Origin: Tridacna crocea
Lineage: Eukaryota; Mollusca; Bivalvia; Cardiida; Cardiidae
Length of the DNA stretch: 64,000 nucleotides
Direction: 5' to 3'
Assembly (NCBI GenBank): GCA_943736015.1
Contig: OX031060.1
Location: 4,298,001 to 4,362,000, forward strand
Part shown: in pieces, positions 9,950-21,226 of the stretch
Layout of the letters: every line of letters begins with the position of its first letter
How positions within the stretch are numbered: the first letter of the stretch is position 1
Made by a program: the position numbers and the translations under genes
The notes under the pieces: model-generated
Told to the model about the DNA's origin: nothing
The model's input: only the letters and a program-made list of their open reading frames with translations
Database searches by the model: none

Positions 9950-10365
9950 TAAGGACCCTGAGAAAGAAGGCTTTTGAAAACATCCTTGGGAAAAGGAGAA
10001 AATGCTGGTAATCAGCATTTTCTCCTTTTCCAAGAATATTTTCTTGTATTAAAAAAACATACAATCATCGTAGCTATATCTTGATATCTTTTGTCTACAA
10101 AGTTTTTAAAATAGACTCGTTAGTTTTGTTTTGAAGACATCATAGAAAACATGAGAAAATGCTGGTAACCAGCATTTTCTCCCTTTTCAAAAATGTTTTT
10201 TTAGCCTTTTAATCACAAATGCAATTATTTTGCCTACATTTTGATTTTTTATTGCCTGTAAAGTTTTCAAGATATTTTGAAAACAACTTGAGAAAAAAAA
10301 AAAAGTGGAAAAAAAAAAACTGGTAATCAGCGTTTTCTCCTTTTCCAAGAATGTTTTTTGGGCTT
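9950..10365. repeat. Three THM hairpin remnants in a row
   Basis: Hairpins at about 9977-10045, 10140-10200 and 10270-10357, each with the GGAGAAAATGCTGG / CCAGCATTTTCTCC tip or a variant. The first has paired CTTGG changes on both stems. The segments between share TTTTG.CTACA..GTTTT..A words, so this looks like a locally amplified hairpin unit, now decayed. Confidence 0.7.
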
Positions 10366-10375
10366 TCAAAGAGAT

Positions 10376-10838
10376 AGAGAATATTTATTTTTTTCTTGGT
10401 GAAAGATCGAAGTTTATTTCATCGAGTAAACATCATCTGTAACATTTCCACGAGTGGCGCAGCTACGAATGAAAATATTAGCGATGGTGTTCACGAGATG
10501 AAATAAATTTCGATCTTTAACCGAAAAAAAACAGTCTTTTTTTTTTTCATGTTTTTAACCCTTTTTGGGAGGAACTTTATCAAAATCCAGTATAATTTTT
10601 CTTAGTTATTCCCCGTGGCGTGCCCACTCCGCATAGCAACGCATTACAATATTACGTCAAGCGCGAGAAATGTAAGGTAAATGACGTCATATTTCACACT
10701 CAGTTGTGAGTCACGCACATTTTACCAAGGTAACTAGAGCATAAAAATCGGTATTTTCACTGGTCTTATCCGTGGAATATCGAAAAATACTTTCACTGCT
10801 ATTTCTCGATATCCTACCGGAAAGCATGAAATAAAAAT
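10376..10838 (+). repeat. Repeat F copy 1
   Basis: Begins with an imperfect hairpin (GATCGAAGTTTATTTCATCG ... CGAGATGAAATAAATTTCGATC) of about 115 bp, then TTTTAACCCTTTTTGGGAGG and a GC-richer block with AAATGACGTCATATTT. Copies at 54357-54812 and 62224-62675. Confidence 0.8.
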
Positions 10839-10996
10839 GCAATCTTTTGAAGTACAAAACTTTTCGCTCTTGGTCAATTTTCTGTATGTCCAAGGACCAG
10901 TTTACTTCATTGTTCAGTTGACTGAAAGGCAAAATGCAATCTATAGATTCATGATCATGTGATCACTTGCTTGTTATTCTGCATCACGGAGATGCT

Positions 10997-11225
10997 TTAA
11001 CTCATTACCAGACGACAAAATTTTAGACTGGTCAAAATTGAAAACATTTGCAGACGACAAGATAAAAGTGAATGAAAGTTTGAAATTTGTTTTGTGAAGG
11101 GTAAAAAACATTGTGGGAAAAGGAGAAAATGCTGGTTACCAGCATTTTCTCCTTTTTCCACAATGTTTTCCAAAGGCTTCTTCCTTAGGGTCGTCAAAAG
11201 TAGGGATTGTGAGGTAATGGGTTAA
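10997..11225 (+). mobile_element. THM-B copy
   Basis: 229 bp, TTAACTCATTACCAGACG to GAGGTAATGGGTTAA, hairpin at 11107-11173. Confidence 0.95.
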
Positions 11226-11289
11226 AGTAGTGGACCCGCAATAAAAAAACTATTATTTTCACTATACTATTATCCTACAAAATTTGCTT

Positions 11290-11597
11290 TGATTGAAAAT
11301 GCATTATTGTACTACTTTAACTCAGCCACTTTTTCCTTTTTGTCCTTCCTGGAATTATCATTTATAAATCTAAAACCACTAAATTCTCATTACAAAGGGA
11401 GACGATAATTACCTCCCTTTTCTGGAAACTAAAGGAAGTAATAACAAATAATTTTAAGACTGACACATGAAGAAGTTCAGTTAAAAATGTGCAAAAGTAT
11501 TATACGAGCTCGTATTTGTATAAATCCGTATATATATCAACTATCATGAAATTTTATGCCATGCTGCACTAGAAGTTTTATGGGTCTACTACCTTAA
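11290..11597 (-). mobile_element. MITE-O copy 2, diverged
   Basis: Reverse-orientation match to 3025-3409: ATTATCATTTATAAATCTA, GGGAG.CGATAATTACCTCCC and a right end GGTCTACTACCTTAA are shared. The left terminus is unclear. Confidence 0.6.
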
Positions 11598-11776
11598 GCC
11601 TCCTTTTGCCAGAGCATATTTTAAATAGTTGCGATACATAGTCTGTGTATCTGCAAAAAAACCTACCCATTTAGGTCAGCCCTCGCAGTCTGTGCAGGCT
11701 GATCTGAGTCGACACTTCTTACTTTTGGTCAATTTTCTGTTTGTCGAAGGACCGTTCTACTTCATAAGTCAGTTGG
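11596..11776. repeat. HP-D related copy
   Basis: AAGCCTCCTTTTGCCAGAGCAT followed by the hairpin module (GGTCAGCCCTCGC / GTGCAGGCTGATC) at about 11674-11704 and the GTCAATTTTCTGTTTGTCGAA flank. Confidence 0.7.
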
Positions 11777-12012
11777 TTAACCCTTAACTTTTAACCCTTA
11801 AATTTTAGATAGGTCCCAAATTGAAAGCACTTTCAGAAAACTACAAAATAAACGTAACTCAGAAATTGAAATTTGTTTCCAGCAGGATGGAAAAACATTG
11901 TGGGAAAAGGAGAAAATGCTGGTTACCAGCATTTTCTCCTTTTCCCACAATGTTTTCAAAAAGCTTCCATCTCAGGGTCTCGAAAATCAGGGATTGTTTG
12001 GTAAAGGGTTAA
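11777..12012 (+). mobile_element. THM-A copy
   Basis: Left end slightly duplicated (TTAACCCTTAACTTTTAACCC), intact hairpin at 11891-11957, right end GTTTGGTAAAGGGTTAA. Confidence 0.92.
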
Positions 12013-12083
12013 GTGATAAAATTTGTTTTCTGGAACCGTAATTTAATGATGATTTTTTATGTAACACGTTAACACATAAGCCG

Positions 12084-12114
<31 letters not shown>
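12084..12114. repeat. Poly-C tract, 31 bp
   Basis: Uninterrupted run of 31 C on the plus strand; prone to sequencing error in length. Confidence 0.95.
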
Positions 12115-12118
<4 letters not shown>

Positions 12119-12154
12119 GCCAGAGCATGGGTCATATTGACAGAAGGATAATCA

Positions 12155-12440
12155 CGATTGCATGGTGTTTAACGCCGTTTTCAACATTATTTCAGCGCAC
12201 CTATCCATGCTTTCCTGTGGTCTCTTTTACCAGTACTGAGCACAATTTTCAGTCCAATCCACTGGCTTCTTTCCCACATAAGCATCATCGAAACAATAGT
12301 CAGCGGTGGGAGGGGAATGAATCCAGTCGCAATGACTATCATCAATCCTTGGAAAAAATATGGCCAAGTCAGTGATCGAACTCACGACCACCTGTTATCA
12401 AGACCTTCAGGCTACCGACTGTGCTACCCGGGCTCGGAAA
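12155..12440 (-). mobile_element. SINE-H copy, tRNA-like head on the right
   Basis: On the minus strand the head reads GGGTAGCACAGTCGGTAGC (A-box like) and GTGGTCGTGAGTTCGATC (B-box like). The body contains GATTGATGATAGTCATTGCG and ends GGCGTTAAACACCATGC. About 285 bp. Confidence 0.85.
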
Positions 12441-12925
12441 AAAAAATTGTGCATGGGACATGCCGAGCAAATTATTCATGACTATGGTAGAGAAACAATT
12501 GTGTCGATATGAGGGAAAAAGTGAGCAAAGAGGCTTGCCAAAGATTTCCCATAATTCTCAAGTGTTTCGAATTATTTAGAGGCATTCTAAGGACATGATT
12601 ATTAGTAGTTAAGTGCGCTGCTTACAACAACAACAAAATAAAAAGAAGTTAAGTGCGCTTACAACAACAACAAAAATGATACTAATGATGAAAAAAAAAA
12701 AAACTCTTGTATAAAATTAGCACATTTTTTTCCAAGAACATGACGTGTCATCAGTTATTTTCGTATCTTATTTTGAATCTTGCTTAAGGCTCAAAAGTGT
12801 TGACAACTTTTTCAGTCATACTATTGGCATAGTTCACTTCCCCCGTCTTACTTGGGTTACTGGAGGACTGCTGTGCATTGCTCAAAAAAGGCCCGGATCG
12901 AGGATATACATAGATTAAGGCCGGT
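12441..12925. other. Intergenic, nothing firm
   Basis: Low-complexity AACAACAACA patches at 12627 and 12661 only. Confidence 0.4.
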
Positions 12926-13158
12926 GTAATGTAGAAAAATGACCCCCATTACAAAATGACCCACGGGTCATTTCTCGACGTAGAGGAATGACCCATGGGC
13001 CATTTTTCGACGTAGAAAAAAGACCCGGGTCATTTCTCGACGTAGAGGAATGACCCATGGGTCATTTCTCGACGTAGAGAAATGACCCATGGGTCATTCC
13101 ACTACGTCGAGAAATGACCGTGGGTCATTTTGTAATGGGGGTCATTTCTCTGCATTAC
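12926..13158. mobile_element. MITE-L copy 1, palindrome built of palindromes
   Basis: Terminal inverted repeat GTAATGTAGAAAAATGACCC / GGGTCATTTCTCTGCATTAC. Inside are five to six roughly 31-bp units, each alternating two perfect palindromes: ATGACCCATGGGTCAT and a CGACGTAG/CTACGTCG type word. The second copy is at 36225-36463. Confidence 0.9.
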
Positions 13159-13488
13159 AACTGGCGTTAACGGCGCGTGAATTTACTGATTAATACACGT
13201 TTTCTCCCGTTAACGCCCAGTTGTTATAACGGCCTGGACTGGTACATTTTATGCAATAATGTTTGATATTTCACGGTTACGACCAGTATGAAATACCGAT
13301 TTTATTTTCTAACTTTCTAATTGAAAGCGGAAACAGAAGTTCCTGCACACTGTATATACTACTCAACATTTGCTAGGGATCACCATATTAGATTCACTCT
13401 AGTTCTATATGTGGCATGTATCACGTATAGTTTAACAGTATCTTACATTGCCACACTGATTGATAAAATCACCAGTGGAAAAGGATCT

Positions 13489-13708
13489 TTAACCCTTTAC
13501 CTCAAAATGCCGACTGTTGCAGACACAGAGAAAGAAGCCGTTGGAAAACATTGTTGGAAAAGGAGAAAATGCTGGATACCAGCATTTTCTCCTTTTCCAA
13601 CAATGTTTTCTACCCTATGACAGACAGCACTTTGTATGTTGCATTTGGTTTTTAGTCAGCAAATGCTTTCAGTGTAGACAATTCTAGAATTTTATATTGT
13701 GGTAAACA
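13489..13708 (-). mobile_element. THM copy with paired stem change
   Basis: TTAACCCTTTACC start. Hairpin at 13544-13611 has TTGTTGGAAAAGG and CCTTTTCCAACAA, a paired G-C to T-A change. Arm L is diverged and the right end is TGGTAAACAG. Confidence 0.85.
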
Positions 13709-14775
13709 GTTTCTGCAAAACTGCTGCAACATATACACTTATACTGAAATATGTAAGTGACCCCTATCAAACGGTGAGTAGTATATACTAGTAGTTACCT
13801 AGGTAAACAGCATAAACCGTGCAATCAGATAAGAATTTGACGTAATTTACAATACATTTTCCGCGTATTTAGTAAATATGTAATATGTAATATTGTTATG
13901 CGTTATAATGCAGACGTAGTGCGCCAAAAAATAAATTGGATTTTGATGTTTTTGAAGTAAACCCCCCCCCCCCCCCCCCCACACACACACACAGAAAGGC
14001 TTAAGAAGCATTAAATAGATAGATTTTTTTTATCACATAACCTTACTTGTTTTTAGTGTAATATACCCATTACGAATTTTCTTATCTTATACAAATTTGA
14101 TATCACATTTGTGTGACGTCATTTTTGAATGGGTCTTGTGGATAATACCACAGGTGCATTTATGAATTTTTTTTTTAATCATCTGATCTATATTTTGTGA
14201 AATGTCGTTATGTGATAAAAAGAATCTGATGTTTGTGGACTTTTGAGATAAAACACTATTAAACTCGTCGAGGAAAATGTTATTAAGCTCGCCAAAGGCT
14301 CGCTTAATTCCATTCAATTCAAAATACTTTATTGGCTCAAATCTTCAGGTAAAAGATATATGAGCAATTAACAATTTCTAATATTTCAATAATAACATTT
14401 ACCTTGACTCGTTTAATAAAATCTTATCTCAAAAGCCCAATCATGTCAGATCCTATATATCATGTATTTAACTCGAAAGAAAAATTAGTTGTGCATCATG
14501 TTATGTTTGGCAATTAAGGCCTAATAATTACATAAATATACATACAGTACACTTTCTGTATTTATTTACTGGACTATAAAACGTTAGACTAATCTATGTT
14601 GAAAGGTTGCAATAATCTAAATATGACCCAGATAGAGTAGTTTGTTCTTAGAAAGGTAGCCAACACTGCGGGAAAAATAAAACCTACTAACCAATATTCT
14701 GGCCTGTTTTTGTTTTCACCGTGAGTACTTTTTATAGGCTTCTTCCTCAGATTTTTTAAACAAGACAGCGTCAGT
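13709..14775. other. Intergenic; LINE-like tail and decayed repeats
   Basis: Contains a C19 plus (AC)n tract at 13962-13993 and an inverted LINE/SINE-type tail around 14310-14350 (CAATTCAAAATACTTTATTG). A very decayed THM hairpin may lie at 14650-14720. No gene seen. Confidence 0.45.
13962..13993. repeat. Poly-C and (AC)n tract
   Basis: Nineteen C followed by ACACACACACAC. Confidence 0.95.
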
Positions 14776-15004
14776 TTAACCCATTACCAAACAACAAAAT
14801 TTTAGGTTTGTCAAACTTGAAAGGAATTGCAGACGACAAAATAAAAGTGACTGAAAATTTGAAATTTGTTTTGTGAAGGGTAGAAAACATTGTGGGAAAA
14901 GGAGAAAATGCTGGTTACCAGCATTTTCTCCTTTTCCCACAATGTTTTCTAAAGGTTTCTTTCTCAGGGGCTTCAAAAGTAGGGATTGTGTGGTAATGGT
15001 TTAA
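14776..15004 (+). mobile_element. THM-B copy
   Basis: 229 bp, TTAACCCATTACCAAAC to GTGTGGTAATGGTTTAA, with a perfect hairpin at 14885-14951. Confidence 0.96.
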
Positions 15005-15300
15005 GCACATTCTATTTGCAAATTCAACCAAAATACACATGATAATTTACAAATACAAAATTTTCTGCAAAGTGGACAAAGAACGAAAGCAATGCCTACA
15101 ATGTTCTACTCCAAGTTAATAGACTAAAAAACAAGTTATAAATTTAAACCAATATACTAACGAGTACAAGTCATAGATTTATTATAAACTAATATTATAT
15201 ACAGTGGGAGAAAGATAATATTAACAATTGTTCAGGATAATGGGAGAAATATGTTTTGACTGGAAAAGCTGGAAAAACATGTAATGAGTTAGACTAAAAA

Positions 15301-15540
15301 GTACAGGAAGAGGTAGGGAATAGACAATGTTCGATAAACAGTTAACCTATTACCACACAATCCCTACTTTTTTGACGCCTCTGAGAAAGAAGCCTTTTGA
15401 AAACACTGTAGGAACATTTTGTAGTCCAGGAAGAGTTAGGGAATAGACAACGTTCGATAAATAGTTAACCTATTACCACACAATCCCTACTTTTTTGACG
15501 CCTCTGAGAAAGAAGCCTTTTGAAAACACTGTAGGAACAG
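15301..15540. repeat. 123-bp tandem duplication across a THM end
   Basis: GGAATAGACAATGTTCGATAA plus the first 75 bp of a THM-B occurs twice, offset by 123 bp (TTAA at 15342 and 15465). Flanking DNA was duplicated together with the element start. Confidence 0.9.
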
Positions 15541-15694
15541 GAGAAAATGCTAGTAACCAGCATTTTCTCCTTTTCCTACAGTGTTTTCTACCCTTCCCAG
15601 AGCAAAGTTCAATTTTTCAGTCACCTTTATTTTGTCGTCTGCAAATGCTTTCAATTTGAACCATTTCTATAATTTTGGCGAGTGGTGGAGTTAA
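15465..15694 (-). mobile_element. THM-B copy with two paired stem changes
   Basis: The hairpin at 15520-15587 has ACACTGTAGGA and TCCTACAGTGT where most copies read ACATTGTGGGA and TCCCACAATGT. The left stem also has one unpaired A-to-C. Confidence 0.93.
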
Positions 15695-16383
15695 AGCATA
15701 CAAACTTTATATGCGTTTGACTTCTATGAAACAACAACAACAACACCAACAAAATCTATATTTGTAATTCGAATTAAATTCCTACATCGATTCGACCTAT
15801 CCATATTTGTTTTGAGTTTATCACGCTGATACTCAATTTTACAAGTCAATGTTCTGAAAATTTAATTCATATCTCATTTTGAATCCTAAAATAACTCGGT
15901 AGCTCTTGAAAAAAAAAACCTATCGCAAACAGAGTATCCCCCCCCCCAAAAAAAAGAGTGTAAAACCTGGACGATCAACATGAAAACAACATTTGGATTC
16001 CTGGCAGAATCTGAAAACGTTATGACGAAATAAGAAATGGCTACCCTTAATCAGATTTTCTTTTTGCTATAATGATTTTAAAATGATTTGCTATAAGAGG
16101 AGAGAGAAAATAATAATATTAATAATTAAAAAAAAAAAAGACTCGAGCCATTTGCAGGTGGGAATATGGTGAAAGAGGCAAGAGAAGACTTTATTTTCTA
16201 GATAATATTTCGATAAGGATTCACGATGGGAAAGAAAAGATTATCAACGTTATAAGTGGCCCTGAAACATTTACCGCTTATAACATTGATAACAGTGCTA
16301 AGGACTTGAAGTGCACTGTTTACCCTTCAAGCGCTTAGCACAAGTTGTTGCGCTATTTGTTTCTGTATTTTTTCTGTATTTAG
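15695..16383. other. Intergenic, nothing firm
   Basis: A/C homopolymer-rich sequence with no gene or terminal repeats. Confidence 0.4.
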
Positions 16384-16452
16384 TGTAGATCAAGATCAGA
16401 CTATCTAGTTTGATAGCACAAAATTGGATTCTGATCATGGATCTACGTTGCC
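16384..16452. repeat. HP-E copy
   Basis: GTAGATCAAGATCAGACT ... TGATCATGGATCTAC, a partly decayed hairpin. Confidence 0.6.
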
Positions 16453-16561
16453 CGCTAATCAACTGAATATCGAGGCAAAAATATTAGTGAAAATGCATGA
16501 TTTTGGGTCTACTTTCCTGACCGACATATTTTACTTGAGCGGCTCTCTGACAAAAGAGAGT

Positions 16562-16787
16562 TTAAATCTTTACCAAACGACAAAATTTTAGACTGGTCCA
16601 AATTGAAAGCACTTGCAGACGACAAAATAAACATAACTAAAAAAAAAATTGTTTCCAGCAGGATAAAAAACATCGCGGGAAAAGGAGAAAATGCTGGTTA
16701 CCAGCATTTTCTCCTTTTCCCACGATGTTTTCAAAAGGCTTCTATCTCGGGGTCGTAGAAACCAGGGATTGTTTGGTAAAGGATTAG
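16562..16787 (+). mobile_element. THM-A copy, abuts the next
   Basis: TTAAATCTTTACCAAACG to GTTTGGTAAAGGATTAG. Hairpin at 16670-16736 has ATCG and CGAT on both stems where most copies have ATTG and CAAT. Confidence 0.93.
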
Positions 16788-17013
16788 CCCATTACCACAC
16801 AATCCCTACTTTTGACGACCCTGAGAAAAAAAGCCTTTAGAAAACATTGCGGGAAAAGGAGAAAATGCTGGTAACCAGCAATTTCTCCTTTTCCCACAGT
16901 GTTTTCTACCCTTCAAAAAACAAATTTCAAAGTTTCAGTCACTTTTATTTTGTCGTCTGCAAGTGCTTTCGATTTGGACAATCCTAAAATTTTGTCGTTT
17001 GGTGAAGTGTTCA
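16784..17013 (-). mobile_element. THM-B copy, abuts the previous
   Basis: Begins TTAGCCCATTACCACAC at the last four bases of the preceding THM-A and ends GTTTGGTGAAGTGTTCA. The two lie in opposite orientation. Confidence 0.92.
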
Positions 17014-17034
17014 TGCATTACCATGATATATAAT

Positions 17035-17235
17035 GCCAAGCAAGTCATCACATAATTATGGATCACATCACATAATTATGGATCCATAAAAATCTATTTA
17101 GTAATACAACCGACTGAGTCATGAGGTAGAATGGTCCGTAGACACTCAGAAAATTTACACACAGCAAAAAAGTTTAGAGTCATATCAATCTGCGCAGTGT
17201 GTGCAGGTTGACACGTTTCGATACTTTTTCAAATT
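17035..17235. repeat. HP-D related copy
   Basis: CCAAGCAAGTCATCACATAAT flank shared with 29165-29335 and 50645-50835, followed by a decayed hairpin near 17190-17215. Confidence 0.6.
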
Positions 17236-17280
17236 CATCAAATTCATTTTTCACAGAACAGAACAGAATATATACTTTAT

Positions 17281-17700
17281 TAGACAAGGACAGAAACAAC
17301 AAGGACAAAACCAAGGACAGAAACAAGAAGATCGGAATCAAGAAGGCCGAAAAAGAAGGACAGAATCATTTAGGACAGAATCAAAAAGGACAGAAACAAG
17401 AAGGTCGGAATCAAGAAGGACAAAAACAAGGACAGAAACAAGAAGGACAAAAACAAGGACAGAAACAAGAAGATCGGAATCAAGAAGGCCAAAAAGAAGT
17501 ACAGAATCATTTAGGACAGAATCAAAAAGCACAGAAACAAGAAGGTCGGAATCAAGAAGGACAAAAACAAGGACAGAAACAATAAGGACGGAATCAAGTA
17601 GGACAAAAACAAGGATAGAAAAAAGAAGGACGAATTCAATAAGGAAAAAAAACAAGGACTGAAACAAGAAGGACGTAAACTCGAAGGAAAATACAAGCAG
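17281..17700 (+). repeat. Polypurine minisatellite, 12/15-bp units
   Basis: Tandem units such as GACAGAAACAAGAAG, GTCGGAATCAAGAAG and GACAAAAACAAG. All are multiples of three, so both a Q/G-rich and an R/T-rich frame stay open. That is a by-product of unit length, not evidence of a gene. The same unit on the opposite strand forms 18226-19500. Confidence 0.92.
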
Positions 17701-17759
17701 AGAAACATAATCTTGTTTACAGGCCTTCATACATAGTCTTGTTTACAGGCCATTGCTCA

Positions 17760-17885
17760 CTTCACGTTTTTAACTCGTTTACTGCTTTGACTCGTTACAA
17801 AACATACCCGAGGTCTGACTGTCCTGAGGTAGAAAGCTTGATAAAACATTGTAAGAAAATGTTTTCGTTACCAAGATATCTTTCA
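17760..17885 (-). mobile_element. THM fragment, decayed
   Basis: Arm R (GACTGTCCTGAGGTAGAAAGC) and a collapsed hairpin (AAAACATTGTAAGAAAATG TTTTC) remain. Confidence 0.5.
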
Positions 17886-18225
17886 TTTACCCTGTTCGTC
17901 TAGTTCTTTTTTTTTTATTCTTCGCTACAATAAAAAGTTTTTTTTTTTATTAAATCGATAAACCAAATATATTTTTATTAATCGTGATAATCAAAACTAC
18001 ATATTATTGCAGGTATTTCTTTTAATATTCTTCTTTGCCTGTATTTCTGCTTGATTTCCGTAGCCCTTCTAATTCTTGATCTTCTTTTTTCTTCTTAAAT
18101 GAATGAATAAATGGATGAATGAGTGAATGAGTAGTCTTATTATTATTTGGTCTTTCGTGTAATTGTCACAAATATATCTAGTCTTGTTCCTTTAATAATT
18201 CTTCTTATTGTTTTCATCTTCCTTG

Positions 18226-19500
18226 TTTTCGTTCTTCTTGTTTCTGTCCTTCTTGTTCTGTCCATGTTTACGTCCTTCTTATTTCTGTGCTTTTTTTGTC
18301 CTTCTCGATCCCAATCTTCTTGTTTCTGTGCTTGTTTTTTCCTTCCACTTTAAGCCCTTCTTGTTTCTGTCCTTGTTTTTGTCCTTCTTGTTTTCTTCTT
18401 CTTGTTTCTATCCTTGTTTTTGTCCTACTTGATTCCGTCTTTCTTGTTTGTCCTTGTTTTTGTCCTTCTTGATTCCGTCCTTATTGTTTCTGTCCTTCTT
18501 TTTGTCCTTCTTGATTCCGTCTTTCTTATATCTGTGCTTGTTTTAGTCCTTTTCAATTCTGTCTTTCTTGTTTCTGTCCATGTTTTTGTCCTTCTTGATT
18601 CCGCCCGTATTGTTTTTGACCTTGTTTTTGTCCTTCTCGATTCCGTCCTTCTCATTTTTGTGCTTGTTTTTGTCCTTCTTTATTCCTCCCTTCTTGTTTC
18701 TGTCATTATTTTTGTCCTTCTTGATTCCGTCCCTCTTTTTTTACTGTGATTGTTTACGCCTTCTTATTTCTTTCCGTATTGTTTCTGTCCTTCTTATTTC
18801 TGTCATGTTTTTGTGCTTCTTTCTGTCCTTACTGTTTTTTGCCTTTTTGATTCTGTCCTTGTTTTGGTCCTTTTTGATTCCGTCCTTGTTTATTCTGTCT
18901 TTTCTTTCGTCCTTCTTTTTCTAATTTTATTTTTGTCCTTCTTGATTCCGTCCTTCTTGTGTTTGTGCTTGTTTTTTGTCCTTTTTTATTCCATCCTTGT
19001 TGTTTCTTTCCTTTTTTGTCCTTCTTGTTTCTGTCCCCTTTGTTTCCGTCTTTCTTGTTTCGGTTCCTATTTTATTCTTTCCCTCTTGTTTCTGTTCTTT
19101 TTGTTTCTGTTCGTATTGCTTCTGTCCTTCTGGTAGCCGTTATTGTTTCCGTCCTTCTTGTTTCAGCCCTTTTTTCTTTCTGTCGCTGTTTCCGCCCTTT
19201 TCTTTACGTCTTTCTTGATTCCGACCATCTTGTTTCTGTTCTTACTGTTTCTGGCTCTCTTGTTTCCGTCTCTCCTGTTTCTGTCATTGTTTCCTTTCTT
19301 CTTGTCCCCGTCCTTCTTTCTTTCTGTTACTGTTTCTGTACTTTTTGTTTACGTCCTACTTAATTACTGCCTTCGCCTTCTTGTTTCCGCCCTTTTTGTT
19401 CCCTTCCTTCTTTCTTTCTGTCACTGTTTCTGTCCTCCTTAATTACGGCCGTCTTAGATCTGTCCTTATTGTTTCCGACCTTCTTGTTTCTGTCCTTATT
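18226..19500 (-). repeat. Polypyrimidine minisatellite, inverted relative to 17281
   Basis: About 1.3 kb of CTTCTTGTTTCTGTCCTTG-type units, the reverse complement of the 17281-17700 array and more degenerate towards the right. Together with that array and the 500-bp spacer it forms a very large imperfect inverted repeat with strict strand asymmetry. Confidence 0.92.
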
Positions 19501-19549
19501 GCAAGCTGGGCCGTAATTTTTTGCTTATTTTGTTATTCTACCTGTTAAA

Positions 19550-19681
19550 GGACAAGTTCACGTCCAGATTTGGTCGATTATTAGATAAAAGGGATCAGTT
19601 TATGGATACATGACTATGTGATGAACTGTTTGGTATAAAGGATCGCAGAGATGCATTAAGCCCCCTTTTGCCATAGCATGT
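19550..19681. repeat. HP-D right end fragment
   Basis: GATGCATTAAGCCCCCTTTTGCCATAGCATG-type terminus (ending 19680), the inverse of the left terminus seen at 63523 and 46290. Confidence 0.65.
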
Positions 19682-20180
19682 TTCAAATGCTTTTAACTTG
19701 GACGTGTCAAGAAGGTTGTCATTCGATAAACATTCAAATACGTGTACCTTCATTCATTTTATTCCGAGTTGTCGGCGACCCCTATTTTTGCCCGACACGG
19801 CCACACCATCATAAATCAGTGAAGAGCCACTTGAGAGGCAAGTTAGGGACTGATTATTTCGGCATTTCATAGATATTTCTAACTTCTACTACCGTTCACA
19901 CGGCAATCTCGTGCAGGGAGGGCTTGCCCACTCCACTTTACATGTTCAGTTCTATATTTACCTCAATTTCCTTTATCCCATTTTATCAAAACGTTTTCTT
20001 TCGTGGTTTCCTCCTTTTTTTGTTTGTTTTTATCGTCGTCTTTTGTTAACAATTAAGTTGCTAAGGGAATTTAAAAAAATCTAAACCGTGAGTGAAAATA
20101 AAAAGATGCATGTGTCCTTACAATAGGATTTCAAAGTTCATTTCGCCGAAAGATATCTCACTGTATCCTGCCCTTACACT

Positions 20181-20352
20181 TGGCTTCTTTCCCACATATC
20201 CATCATAAAAATTATCATCAGTGGTGAGAGAGGAATGAATGTGCCATTTATCCCAGTGACTACCATCAATCCTTGGGGTGAAATTGCCAGTGCTCGAGGT
20301 TCAAACCAGTAACCCCAGGCATGTATATCGACTGAGCCACCCTGCTCGGCTT
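20181..20352 (-). mobile_element. SINE-H copy, partial
   Basis: Carries GGCTTCTTTCCCACATA, GTGACTACCATCAATCCTTG and a tRNA-like end with GACTGAGCCACCC. The distal part is missing. Confidence 0.75.
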
Positions 20353-20474
20353 CTATGAGGGACTTGGCTACTGTTATCATACTTGCACAATAGTGGAAAA
20401 CCCGATTCTTACGTCCTTAGAACTTGTGGCCCAACCCCTGTATCATTCGGATGTGCTTTGCAGTAAGTGTGACA

Positions 20475-20830
20475 CTATCTACCGCTAGATGGCGATATAT
20501 AAATACACATCTATCTAATTTGAGCATTCTGGTTACAGAACCGGACTACTTTCCTACGCGACAACCGTTACTTTGAATTTCAAACTATAATAAATGTCTA
20601 TTCGATAAAAAGCTACCCGGTGCGATTCATTCAGCTATGATCAGCAGTAAAGAGATATCTGGAGCCAAAACGGGCCTGATTTCCCCTCAAACGTATTGAA
20701 AAAGCCATTTTCTCCATTACTACTTTATCGTGCGTATTACTACAATCCCCCCAATATTGGGGGAAGTGATGCGTCATAGCAGACAGGTCGAATCTTCGAA
20801 GAATATGGTGTGCTCAAACAACAGTGAGTA
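20475..20830 (+). repeat. Repeat P copy 2
   Basis: Same orientation as the copy at 6525-6870. A short palindrome CCCCCCAATATTGGGGG at 20747-20763 replaces CCCGCTTTTTGGGC of the first copy. Confidence 0.8.
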
Positions 20831-20973
20831 TGGATGTAAGTAGGTCCACCAGTAAGAGTCCTTGACATATTTTTATCTGTGATATCAAGAGCTTCCTTTT
20901 TTTAATACTTGTTTATATACTTCATGTATCTATTTTGGCTGTGTGAAATCATTTATTGTGGGCTTCAAGGAAT

Positions 20974-21203
20974 TTAACCCTTTCCCAAACAATCCCTGGT
21001 TTTTATGGGTCTGGAATAGTAGCCTTTTGAAAACATTGTGGGAAAAGGAGAAAATGCTGGTAACCAGCATTTTCTCCTTTTCCCACAATGTTTACTACCC
21101 TGTCACAGACAGAAATCATCTTTTCAGCAAGAGTTGAATTGTCGTCTGCAAATGCTTTCAATTTGGTTTTGTCCAAAAGTTTGGCGTTTTGGGAAAGGGT
21201 TAA
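20974..21203 (-). mobile_element. THM-D copy
   Basis: TTAACCCTTTCCCAAAC to TTTTGGGAAAGGGTTAA with hairpin at 21028-21094. Internal words ACAGACAGAAATCATCTTTT also occur at 34287-34515, so these two are close relatives. Confidence 0.94.
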
Positions 21204-21226
21204 AGCACAAGCAGCATTGTGTTTAT

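Noticed and set aside
17199..19442. Overlapping frames rich in Q/G, R/T, or L/F/V/S/P
   Set aside because: By-products of the 12/15-bp purine/pyrimidine minisatellites, open on both strands; no start context, domain or splice structure.
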